7,579 bases of DNA, from the NCBI GenBank assembly GCA_937925895.1, contig CALANC010000002.1, positions 1-7,579 on the forward strand, in the 5' to 3' direction. Made by a program: the position numbers and the translations under genes. The notes beneath the pieces are model-generated. The model made no database searches. It saw only the letters and a list, made by a program, of their open reading frames with translations, and was not told the origin of the DNA. Below are positions 1-5,962 of this stretch, piece after piece; the first letter of the stretch is position 1; every line of letters starts with the position of its first letter. The DNA comes from an uncultured Desulfobacterales bacterium. Its GTDB lineage: Bacteria; Desulfobacterota; Desulfobacteria; Desulfobacterales; UBA11574.

Positions 1-74
1 CTTGCTTCTTCCCTAATCTGAGAAAGATATCTGAAGTTGTAAAACTAAAATAAAAATGTATCTGAATAGATTCG

Positions 75-965
75 ATGATGAAAAACAGAACCCCAAAAGT
101 AGGGCGTAATGCCCCTTGCCCGTGTGGGAGCACACTTAAATATAAGAAGTGTTGCCTTAACAAAGCAAAATTAGACCCGGCTAAACTCAAGTCGGTTTAT
201 GCCAAAAAATACCAAATTCGGCTCAAACAGCCGGATGATATAGAAGGAATCAAAACAGCCGGGATGATTGCCGTGGATTTGTTATATGTGCTCGAGTCTG
301 AAATTAAGCCTGGGATAACAACCAACGATATCAACACGTTGGCACACGAATTTATTGTAAAAAAGGGTGCCGTTCCGGCCCCATTAAATTATAAAGGTTT
401 CCCCAAGAGCGTTTGCACTTCAGTAAACGAGACAATCTGTCACGGTATTCCCGGAAAGTTGCAGTTGCAAAGCGGAGATATTGTCAACGTCGACGTAACA
501 CCTATTTTGAACGGATATTATGCCGATGCCAACAAAACCTTTCTTGTCGGAGAAACTGGGCCTAAGGCGCAAAAGATTGTCCGTGTTGCACAAAAAAGTC
601 TTAAAACCGGGATGTCCATGGTTAAGCCCGGAAATACCGTTGGCGATATCGGCTGGGCCATTCAAAGATATGCAGAAGGTGAAGGATGCTCTGTGGTCAG
701 GGAGTTTGTGGGGCATGGAGTGGGATTTGATTTCCACGAACCGCCTCAGGTTCCCCATTTCGGCACCAAAGGAGAGGGAATAAGCTTGATACCGGGAATG
801 GTTTTTACTATCGAACCCATGATTAACCTGGGGAAAAAAGACCTTGTTATTTTAGAAGACAAGTGGACAGCCGTCACCGAAGACGGTTCGCTCTCCGCTC
901 AATTTGAACAAACGGTCCTTGTAACCGAGAATGGTTTTGAAAGCCTGACACCTTATGACCTTTGA
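75..965 (+). CDS. map: Methionine aminopeptidase type I with N-terminal SEC-C zinc motif
   Basis: Cytosolic metalloprotease that removes the initiator methionine from nascent proteins. The 296-residue product starts with a SEC-C motif (C15-P-C17, eight residues, C26-C27), a small zinc-binding tail best known from SecA and thought to aid ribosome or partner binding. A linker follows, then a full M24 'pita-bread' catalytic domain from about residue 50. The five expected metal ligands are visible as D140, D151, H214, E247 and E278, with active-site histidines H123 (in CHGIPG) and H221 (in FHEPP). E. coli MetAP is about 264 residues, so the extra length is the SEC-C tail. Two adjacent ATG codons (75 and 78) could start translation, and no strong Shine-Dalgarno is visible. 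It leads the plus-strand block, 80 bp before the next gene. The family call is very secure. Confidence 0.96.
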   Translation: MMKNRTPKVGRNAPCPCGSTLKYKKCCLNKAKLDPAKLKSVYAKKYQIRLKQPDDIEGIKTAGMIAVDLLYVLESEIKPGITTNDINTLAHEFIVKKGAVPAPLNYKGFPKSVCTSVNETICHGIPGKLQLQSGDIVNVDVTPILNGYYADANKTFLVGETGPKAQKIVRVAQKSLKTGMSMVKPGNTVGDIGWAIQRYAEGEGCSVVREFVGHGVGFDFHEPPQVPHFGTKGEGISLIPGMVFTIEPMINLGKKDLVILEDKWTAVTEDGSLSAQFEQTVLVTENGFESLTPYDL

Positions 966-1045
966 AGCAACCGATCTAATCTGTAGCTTCCGGAATCAGA
1001 ATCAATGTTCCTGTCCTGGATTTCTCTCAAGGGTTACAAATTATC

Positions 1046-1831
1046 GTGAGTCCTATGGGGCATTTCCCAAAAATCATAGCGCACCAAGGATATGGCGTCC
1101 AGAACGCCCAAAATATGATTCAAGCGCTGAAGGCCGCGGTTGCTGCAGAAATTGAAATGATTGAAATAGATGTGCACGAGACTCGCGACGGCCGTTTCAT
1201 CGTTTATCATGATCATTCATTAAACGCCGACACACCGTCTTGGGGTAATTTAACCTATTCTCAAATTCAAGATCTCCCAATCAGCAAAGGGCAAGCTCCC
1301 TTGCTATCCGAATGCCTAAAAGTAATCGATTCCATACCTGTTGACCTTGATATAAAAAGTTATGTCAACGTAGACAATCTCGTCAGAAAGTTGAATGCAG
1401 CATCTTTACAACAAGGCAGTGTCGTATCGAGCAGAGAATACAACCTGCTCAAGAAATTGCACCTGAGATCGGTTCAAACACCGCTGTTTTTGATTGTTTC
1501 CATTTCACATCGACTCTCTCTTAGACAAAATATCAGGAACATATCGTTATGTATTGCACCACAGCTGCTGCCCCAATTTTTGACGGGTATTGCCGGGTAT
1601 CATCATCTTGTCCGCCAAAGAATCGTCAACGGTTTACAGCGAAACGGCAAAAGCGTATTTGTTTGGACGGTTGATGACCACAGAAAAATGGAAAAGTTTA
1701 TCTCCTGGGGAGTGGAAGGCATAATTACAAATTATCCCGGCAGATTACAAAAATTAAAGAACCTGGGTGCAAATAAACTACAACCTGAACCTTGCAAGAT
1801 TCAGGTACAGACTTCCGAACCTAAAAAATGA
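1046..1831 (+). CDS. Divergent glycerophosphodiester phosphodiesterase family protein
   Basis: Member of the GDPD/GlpQ TIM-barrel family, which hydrolyses glycerophosphodiesters to an alcohol and sn-glycerol 3-phosphate using a divalent metal. With the GTG start, H13, the metal ligands E40 and D42 (IEIDV), and H55-D56 (YHDH) are conserved. The C-terminal signature is present at about residues 204-235 (VFVWTV, then GVEGIITNYPGR). Several normally fixed positions differ: the HRG arginine is Q14, the ENT motif reads QNM (22-24), and the E-x-K strand reads D102-I-K104. The middle (about 110-200) is poorly recognisable. There is no signal peptide, so it is probably cytosolic. GTG at 1046 is preferred because AAGGG lies 12 bases upstream (1029-1033); ATG at 1055 is the alternative and loses only three residues. 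It ends 7 bp before the next gene. The family is clear, but activity and substrate are uncertain. Confidence 0.87.
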   Translation: MSPMGHFPKIIAHQGYGVQNAQNMIQALKAAVAAEIEMIEIDVHETRDGRFIVYHDHSLNADTPSWGNLTYSQIQDLPISKGQAPLLSECLKVIDSIPVDLDIKSYVNVDNLVRKLNAASLQQGSVVSSREYNLLKKLHLRSVQTPLFLIVSISHRLSLRQNIRNISLCIAPQLLPQFLTGIAGYHHLVRQRIVNGLQRNGKSVFVWTVDDHRKMEKFISWGVEGIITNYPGRLQKLKNLGANKLQPEPCKIQVQTSEPKK

Positions 1832-1838
1832 TATTCCC

Positions 1839-3455
1839 ATGATCAATAAATCGTTTCGTGTAAAAGCCGTGCTGTTTGATTTCGACGGTACCCTGACGGA
1901 GCCGGGTAGCCTGGATTTTCTCCGGTTGAAAGAAATCATGGGATGTCCTCCCGACGCTCCGATACTGGAGTTCATAGAAGACCTTCCTACGCAGAGCCAG
2001 CGTAATGATGCCGCTCGGGTACTGGAGCGCTTTGAATTGGACGCTGCAGTCAATTCAAAACCCAACCAAGGGGCAGAAGACGCAATCCATTATCTGCGGT
2101 CGAAGAAAATCAAGTTAGGAATAATTACCCGTAACCGTTTAACAAGTATTAAACGAGCTTTACAAAATTTTGCAAAAACCGACATTTCCAATTTCGACTT
2201 AATTATTTCCAGAGACACCCCGGCCAAACCCAAACCGAGTGGTGACGGAATCCTGCTGGCAGCGCAAACGCTTAAAGTGGATGTCAAAGATATGCTCATG
2301 GTAGGAGATTTTGTTTTTGACGTTCAGGCGGGCAGGGAAGCAGGAAGCATTACCGTTTTTCTTGACAACGGTACCTCATCAGGGTCAGCAACGATTGAGA
2401 GTGACTTTACCATCTCTTCCTTGAGCGAGATAAAAAATATCGTCCGCCTGGGGCTCCCTCTTCCCATGGGGAAATTGCCCAACGATATCCTGGAACAATT
2501 CCTTGACCGTTTGAATTTTCAAGATCCTTCCGTGCTCATAAACCCAGGTGTCGGTGAAGACACTGCGGCGGTGAACATCGACCAAGAGGAAATTCTTGTT
2601 TTAAAATCTGACCCGATTACATTTGTCACTGACTCTATCGGACACTATGCGGTTTTGATCAATGCAAACGATATTGCGACCTCAGGAGCTACTCCACGGT
2701 GGTTATTGACCACCCTTTTGTTTCCCCAAGGAATTACTGCTTCCGGTATTTGGCAGGTAATGCATGACCTTGAATCGGTTTGTCGGCAATGGGACATCAC
2801 CCTGTGCGGCGGTCATACAGAAATAACCGATGCTGTCACGAGACCTGTGGTTACGGGAATGCTGGTGGGGACAGTCGAAAAATCCGAACTTATAGATAAG
2901 CGCAATATGAAACCGGGAGATCGTGTTCTTCTGACAAAGGCCGTTGCCGTCGAGGGAACGGCTATCATTGCTGCAGAATTCGAAAAAAAATTAATCGAAC
3001 TGGGTATAACTGAAACAGAAATTGAACAATGCCGCCAATTTGTGTCCAGTATCAGTATTCTCGAGGAAGCCAAAATCGCCGTACTTTCCAAAGGTGTACA
3101 TGGCATGCATGACATAACTGAAGGCGGCCTTTCAACCGCTTTAAACGAGTTAAGTATTGCTGGAGGACACAAAATCAGGGTAAACATGGACTGGATCCCG
3201 ATATATCCTCAAACTGAAAGAATATGCCGATTGCTCGGCATTCATCCCATGGGTCTCATAGGCTCCGGGAGCCTGTTAATCTGCTGTCAAAAGGAAGAGG
3301 CCGACCGTCTGATGGCCCGTATCAGAGAAGCCGGCATCGACGTAACCTGTATAGGGGAAGTGCTGGATGCCGGACGAGGAGTTGAGGCGGTGAACAAGGA
3401 TGGGCCGACGGATTGGCCGACCTTTGAAGTGGATGAAATCACCCGCCTGTTTTAA
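1839..3455 (+). CDS. HAD-superfamily phosphatase fused to AIR-synthase/HypE-like domain
   Basis: A 538-residue two-domain protein. Residues 1 to about 180 are a HAD hydrolase of the phosphoglycolate phosphatase type: motif I D14-F-D16-G-T, motif II T97 in IITRN, motif III K130 in KPKP, motif IV G156-D157 with D161. After a linker, about 210-538 form an AIR-synthase-superfamily (PurM/HypE/ThiL/SelD-like) ATP-binding protein, with a GEDTAAV loop (D241), LKSDPIT, NDIATSGA, CGGHTE, and a glycine-rich C-terminal half (GMHDITEGGLS, MGLIGSGSLLI). It ends in EITRLF and lacks the C-terminal PRIC-type cysteine on which HypE carries the cyano group, so it is not a true HypE. The start at ATG 1839 sits just before the first HAD strand; a GTG at 1767 would overlap the upstream gene by 65 bp and add 24 atypical residues. 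No clear Shine-Dalgarno is seen, so translation may be coupled to the upstream gene. Reaction and substrate are unknown. Confidence 0.88.
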   Translation: MINKSFRVKAVLFDFDGTLTEPGSLDFLRLKEIMGCPPDAPILEFIEDLPTQSQRNDAARVLERFELDAAVNSKPNQGAEDAIHYLRSKKIKLGIITRNRLTSIKRALQNFAKTDISNFDLIISRDTPAKPKPSGDGILLAAQTLKVDVKDMLMVGDFVFDVQAGREAGSITVFLDNGTSSGSATIESDFTISSLSEIKNIVRLGLPLPMGKLPNDILEQFLDRLNFQDPSVLINPGVGEDTAAVNIDQEEILVLKSDPITFVTDSIGHYAVLINANDIATSGATPRWLLTTLLFPQGITASGIWQVMHDLESVCRQWDITLCGGHTEITDAVTRPVVTGMLVGTVEKSELIDKRNMKPGDRVLLTKAVAVEGTAIIAAEFEKKLIELGITETEIEQCRQFVSSISILEEAKIAVLSKGVHGMHDITEGGLSTALNELSIAGGHKIRVNMDWIPIYPQTERICRLLGIHPMGLIGSGSLLICCQKEEADRLMARIREAGIDVTCIGEVLDAGRGVEAVNKDGPTDWPTFEVDEITRLF

Positions 3456-3467
3456 TCTGGAGATTGA

Positions 3468-3496
3468 TTGACATACACCATACTGATGGTCATATT
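3468..3496 (+). promoter_or_regulatory. Probable sigma-70 promoter for fxsA
   Basis: TTGACA (3468-3473) is a perfect -35 box, followed by a 17-base spacer and CATATT (3491-3496, four of six matches to TATAAT). It lies 13 bp after the HAD/AIR gene and about 80 bp before fxsA, so fxsA can be transcribed alone. The spacer holds a small dyad, ACCAT-ACTG-ATGGT (3477-3490). This is sequence inspection only. Confidence 0.5.
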
Positions 3497-3573
3497 GTCC
3501 CAGATCAAAAACGATAGAAGGACCTACCTGTTAAAGAAGATGTCAACTCGATAAAATAAGGATACCAGCAGAG

Positions 3574-3969
3574 ATGCTGCTCAAACTCTTTCTCGCATTT
3601 ACATTGATTCCCCTATTGGAACTCTATCTTCTAATAAAAATCGGCGCCTATATGGGTGCTCTGAACACCCTGGTATTGGTTATTCTAACTGGTTTTGCCG
3701 GTGCCTATCTGGCCCGAATGCAAGGGATGCAGACACTGCACCGGGTCCGCTCCCAACTTCAGCAGGGGATGATGCCGGCAGAAGATCTCATTGATGCGGT
3801 AATCATCTTCGCTGCAGGCATCGTACTTCTCACCCCGGGACTGCTCACAGACATCGCCGGTCTCCTGCTTCTTTTTCCGACGAGCCGGTTTCACTTCAAA
3901 CGCTGGCTTAGGCATAAATTCAACCAGTGGATGAAAAATCCTAATGTGACAATTCGACACAACTTCTGA
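3574..3969 (+). CDS. fxsA: FxsA family inner-membrane protein
   Basis: Small cytoplasmic-membrane protein of the FxsA family, named for the E. coli gene whose overexpression relieves exclusion of phage T7 by the F plasmid; its native role is not established. The 131-residue product has hydrophobic segments at about 4-22, 28-47 and 75-101. The family signature is in the last one: a GMMPAEDLIDA lead-in, then LLTPGLLTDIAGLLLLFP (85-102) and R105, followed by a basic tail (FKRWLRHKFNQW) likely to face the cytoplasm. TAAGGA (3557-3562) gives a ribosome binding site 11 bases before the ATG. It closes the plus-strand block and converges on queD. Confidence 0.93.
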   Translation: MLLKLFLAFTLIPLLELYLLIKIGAYMGALNTLVLVILTGFAGAYLARMQGMQTLHRVRSQLQQGMMPAEDLIDAVIIFAAGIVLLTPGLLTDIAGLLLLFPTSRFHFKRWLRHKFNQWMKNPNVTIRHNF

Positions 3970-4110
3970 CAATGAAAAAATCTGCAAACAAATGCAAATC
4001 CACGTTCAAGGTTCAACACCAATTTTAGGGTGGCTGTAAATGGGGTTACCCGAATTATTTTAGGTTCTTCTCCAATTTAGTTGGAGAAGAGGGTTCAAGG
4101 GGTCAAGGAT
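3970..4110. other. Intergenic region with scattered short repeats, no gene
   Basis: This stretch after fxsA has no credible reading frame. It holds ATTTTAGG twice (4022-4029 and 4057-4064), GTTCAAG/GTTCAAC side by side (4004-4017) that match the core of the tandem repeats further on, a GGG-TTA-CCC dyad (4043-4051), and the inverted repeat listed separately. No hairpin followed by a T-run is present in either direction, so no standard intrinsic terminator is visible between the convergent genes. Confidence 0.6.
4066..4090. repeat. Perfect 10-bp inverted repeat (hairpin)
   Basis: TCTTCTCCAA (4066-4075) and TTGGAGAAGA (4081-4090) are perfectly complementary around a five-base loop, TTTAG. No T-tract follows on either strand, so it does not look like an intrinsic terminator. 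It lies three bases from the tandem TTCAAGG-type repeats and may be the end of the same repetitive element. Confidence 0.8.
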
Positions 4111-4124
4111 TCAAGGATTCAAGT
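4093..4124. repeat. Four tandem 8-bp repeats, NNTCAAGG
   Basis: The units are GTTCAAGG (4093), GGTCAAGG (4101), ATTCAAGG (4109) and ATTCAAGT (4117), contiguous and in phase. On the minus strand they read as CTTGAATC-type units and supply the last codons and stop of the four-helix-bundle remnant. Two related heptamers (GTTCAAG, GTTCAAC) lie at 4004-4017 on the other side of the hairpin. Confidence 0.85.
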
Positions 4125-4227
4125 GTTTGTTTTCTAGAGATTTAATCCGCGCCTTTAACATTCTTTCAATTTCTGCCAGGTCTTTTTTTGCTGTACAAAA
4201 TTCTCCTTTTTCAATGAAGCCTAAATC
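4111..4227 (-). pseudogene. C-terminal remnant resembling an S23/Avd-like four-helix-bundle protein
   Basis: Reading the minus strand from 4227 to the TGA at 4113-4111 gives 38 codons with no start codon near the beginning: DLGFIEKGEF, then about 18 helical residues including LAEIERMLKARIKSLEN, ending KHLNP. From memory this fits the C-terminal end of the four-helix-bundle family found as 23S rRNA intervening-sequence proteins (TIGR02436 type), where a DLG-Y/F-I-x-x-x-E-F turn leads into a last helix ending in I-x-x-ML-x-x-LI-x-SL. The first three helices (about 80 residues) are absent: upstream in this frame is the end of queD, whose stop codon lies inside the remnant's first codons. The tandem repeat encodes its final residues. 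It is most likely a truncated fossil copy. The homology rests on pattern recognition and needs a profile search. Confidence 0.55.
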
Positions 4228-4604
4228 CCCGGGGAAGCAATATATGTTGCGGAAGCGTTTTCTGACTCCCAAGCGGTGACACGGGAGACCTTGATTTCAG
4301 GTTCTTTGATCATGGCTTGAAGAGCGTTGGCAATATAGGAGGCGATATTTTCCGAAGATGGTGGGTGGTTGTCATCAAAGAAATCAAGTTCATTAAGGAA
4401 CTTGTGATCCAACGTTTTCATGATTTCAGATACATGCTGTTTAATTTCTCCAAAGTCCATTAATACCCCTGCATCATTAAGGGATTTTCCCGCCACATAA
4501 ACCTCGATCTTCCAGTTGTGGCCATGAAGGTTTTCGCATTTGTCTGCAACCATTTTAAGTTGGTGGGCGGCCGAAAAATGTGTAACAATTATTAGTTCAA
4601 ACAT
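4221..4604 (-). CDS. queD: 6-carboxy-5,6,7,8-tetrahydropterin synthase (QueD/PTPS family)
   Basis: Enzyme of the T-fold PTPS family, probably converting 7,8-dihydroneopterin triphosphate to 6-carboxytetrahydropterin, the second step toward preQ0 and tRNA queuosine. The 127-residue product has the zinc ligands H14 (FSAAHQL) and H27/H29 (LHGHNW), the catalytic cysteine C23 in the C-x-x-x-HGH arrangement typical of QueD, the LDH pair D66-H67, and the pterin-anchoring glutamate E113 (TAWESENASATY). Length is normal (E. coli QueD is about 121). The ATG is preceded by an A/T-rich stretch without an obvious Shine-Dalgarno, and an in-frame TGA about 30 bases upstream excludes a longer start. It lies 73 bp behind dnaJ on the same strand with no terminator between, so co-transcription is likely. 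No other queuosine gene is in the window. Confidence 0.94.
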   Translation of the reverse strand: MFELIIVTHFSAAHQLKMVADKCENLHGHNWKIEVYVAGKSLNDAGVLMDFGEIKQHVSEIMKTLDHKFLNELDFFDDNHPPSSENIASYIANALQAMIKEPEIKVSRVTAWESENASATYIASPGI

Positions 4605-4677
4605 GATTTTTATTTTATTTACATGTGTCCGTCAGAAAATCCTTAACGGTGGTTTGGCACCTACCAAGTGAAAAAAT

Positions 4678-5793
4678 TTAGGTGGACTCTTTCAGGCTGC
4701 CGTTTTTGAAAATATTTTTTAATTTGTGCGATAGTTTGCCCGATTCGATTTTAGCAAATTCCTTTAGCAGCATTTCTTGTTTCTTGTTGAGGCCGGTGGG
4801 TGTCTTAACAGAGACTTGAACGATTTGATCTCCTCGCCTTCCGTTTTGTAGCGAAGGGATTCCTTCTTTGCGAAAACGAAACAGGTCTCCAGGCTGCGTA
4901 CCTTTTGGTATTTCCAGTTTTTTTTCACTGTTCAGGGTGGGTATGGTTATGGTGTCTCCAAGTGCTGCCTGAACGAAAGAAATATCGACCCGGCAAATTA
5001 TATCTGTGTTTCTACGTTCGAAAAATTTATGGGCTTCCACCGAAATAAATACATAAAGATCTCCCGGAAGTCCGCCATAGATACCGGCTTCGCCTTCGCC
5101 GGTCAAACGAAGCTTTGAGCCGGTATTAACCCCTGCAGGAATCTTAACAGCCACTTTTTTGTTGACCATTACCTGGCCCGTTCCCCTGCAGTGTTTACAT
5201 GGGGTCGCTATAGACTGACCGGTACCCCGGCATTGGGAACATGTGGTTCTAACCGTAAAGAAACCCTGGTTTCTTGATACCTGCCCCATGCCGTTACATT
5301 GCCAGCAGGTCTCTGGATGAGTGCCCGGCTCGCACGCACTTCCATCACAGGTTGGACAAGTTTCCATCTTGTCCAATTCTATTTCGGTTTCGGTCCCAAA
5401 GGCAGCTTCCATAAAACTAAGTGTCAGATCATAACGCAGGTCAGCGCCCGTTTGAGCTCTAGTTCTTGAACGTCTTCCACCCCCAAAACCAAAAAATTCT
5501 TCAAATATTCCACCGAAACTTGAAAAAATGTCATCAAAACCGCTAAATCCGGAAAATCCTGATCCCTCAAGACCCTGATGGCCAAATTGGTCATAAATAT
5601 TTCGTTTTTGAGAATCTCGAAGGACCTCGTAGGCCTCGGACGCCTCTTTGAAATTGTCTTCAGCGCTTTTATCACCCGGATTTCTATCAGGGTGATATTT
5701 CAGAGCGAGTTTGCGATAGTTTGCTTTTAAATCATCACCATTAGCATCTCGGTTGACACCGAGGACTTCATAGTAATCTCGCTTGTTTGCCAT
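4678..5793 (-). CDS. dnaJ: Molecular chaperone DnaJ (type I Hsp40)
   Basis: Cytosolic co-chaperone that binds unfolded proteins and stimulates the DnaK ATPase. The 371-residue product has every type I part in order: J domain (1 to about 70) with HPD at 34-36; Gly/Phe-rich linker (about 71-106, GFSGFSGF and FGFGGG); zinc domain with four C-x-x-C repeats starting at C146, C163, C185 and C199; then two beta-barrel substrate domains and a dimerisation tail. The first zinc repeat reads CPTCDGSA rather than C-x-x-C-x-G-x-G, a minor deviation that leaves the cysteines intact. AGGGA (5799-5803) is a good ribosome binding site 5 bases before the ATG. dnaK and grpE are not adjacent here; nadB lies upstream after 169 bp and queD downstream. 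Confidence 0.97.
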   Translation of the reverse strand: MANKRDYYEVLGVNRDANGDDLKANYRKLALKYHPDRNPGDKSAEDNFKEASEAYEVLRDSQKRNIYDQFGHQGLEGSGFSGFSGFDDIFSSFGGIFEEFFGFGGGRRSRTRAQTGADLRYDLTLSFMEAAFGTETEIELDKMETCPTCDGSACEPGTHPETCWQCNGMGQVSRNQGFFTVRTTCSQCRGTGQSIATPCKHCRGTGQVMVNKKVAVKIPAGVNTGSKLRLTGEGEAGIYGGLPGDLYVFISVEAHKFFERRNTDIICRVDISFVQAALGDTITIPTLNSEKKLEIPKGTQPGDLFRFRKEGIPSLQNGRRGDQIVQVSVKTPTGLNKKQEMLLKEFAKIESGKLSHKLKNIFKNGSLKEST

Positions 5794-5801
5794 TTACATC
5801 C

Positions 5802-5817
5802 CTAACGATATCGCTAG
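5802..5817. promoter_or_regulatory. 16-bp near-perfect palindrome touching the dnaJ ribosome binding site
   Basis: CTAACGATATCGCTAG is self-complementary except for one pair (A-C at positions 4 and 13), centred on CGATATCG. Its end overlaps the dnaJ Shine-Dalgarno (5799-5803). It could be a protein operator inside the transcript leader or a short RNA stem beside the ribosome site. It does not match CIRCE. A function is inferred only. Confidence 0.4.
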
Positions 5818-5844
5818 AATATTGAAAAAAGTTGCCCAAAGGAA

Positions 5845-5873
5845 AGTATAAATTTGCAATTAAAATAATGCAA
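5845..5873 (-). promoter_or_regulatory. Probable sigma-70 promoter for dnaJ (and queD)
   Basis: Read on the minus strand, TTGCAT (5873-5868) is followed by 17 bases and TATACT (5850-5845), a five-of-six -10 box, placing the start about 45 bases before dnaJ. The -35 and spacer overlap a dyad, TTGCA...TGCAA (5854-5873). A perfect TTGACA also occurs at 5889-5884, with a weaker TATTTT 16 bases on, so an alternative promoter is possible. Confidence 0.45.
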
Positions 5874-5962
5874 AAACCAGGATTGTCAATGTGAAGTGAG
5901 GATTGTGCAGATAAAGAAGATGAATGATCGGCGGATTTAATCCTTATCTTGGATAAAACAGT

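Noticed and set aside
955..1155. Plus-strand open frame overlapping the end of map and the start of the phosphodiesterase
   Set aside because: It is out of frame with both, its composition is not protein-like, and it has no start signal.
1767..1838. Upstream GTG start of the HAD/AIR fusion
   Set aside because: It would overlap the phosphodiesterase gene by 65 bp and add 24 residues that do not resemble a HAD N-terminus; ATG 1839 fits the domain edge.
1839..3455. Annotation as hydrogenase maturation factor HypE
   Set aside because: The protein ends in EITRLF and lacks the C-terminal cysteine motif needed by HypE; it also carries a HAD domain and no hyp genes are nearby.
3685..3987. Minus-strand open frame opposite fxsA, and similar frames opposite map, the HAD/AIR gene and nadB
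   Set aside because: They are antisense shadows of strongly supported genes with no recognisable domains or ribosome binding sites.
4066..4090. Hairpin as intrinsic terminator for fxsA or queD
   Set aside because: No T-run follows the stem on either strand.
4093..4124. CRISPR-like array
   Set aside because: The 8-bp units are contiguous with no spacers.
4226..4235. TCCCCGGGGA palindrome at the end of queD
   Set aside because: It encodes the last queD codons and is short enough to be chance; noted only because it marks the joint with the remnant.
4621..4626. ATG-TAA start-stop element just before queD (minus strand)
   Set aside because: A six-base chance occurrence in A/T-rich sequence, with no convincing ribosome binding site.
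4605..4677. preQ1 riboswitch upstream of queD
   Set aside because: The short pseudoknot-like pairing lacks the conserved A-rich tail and loop sequence of preQ1-I.
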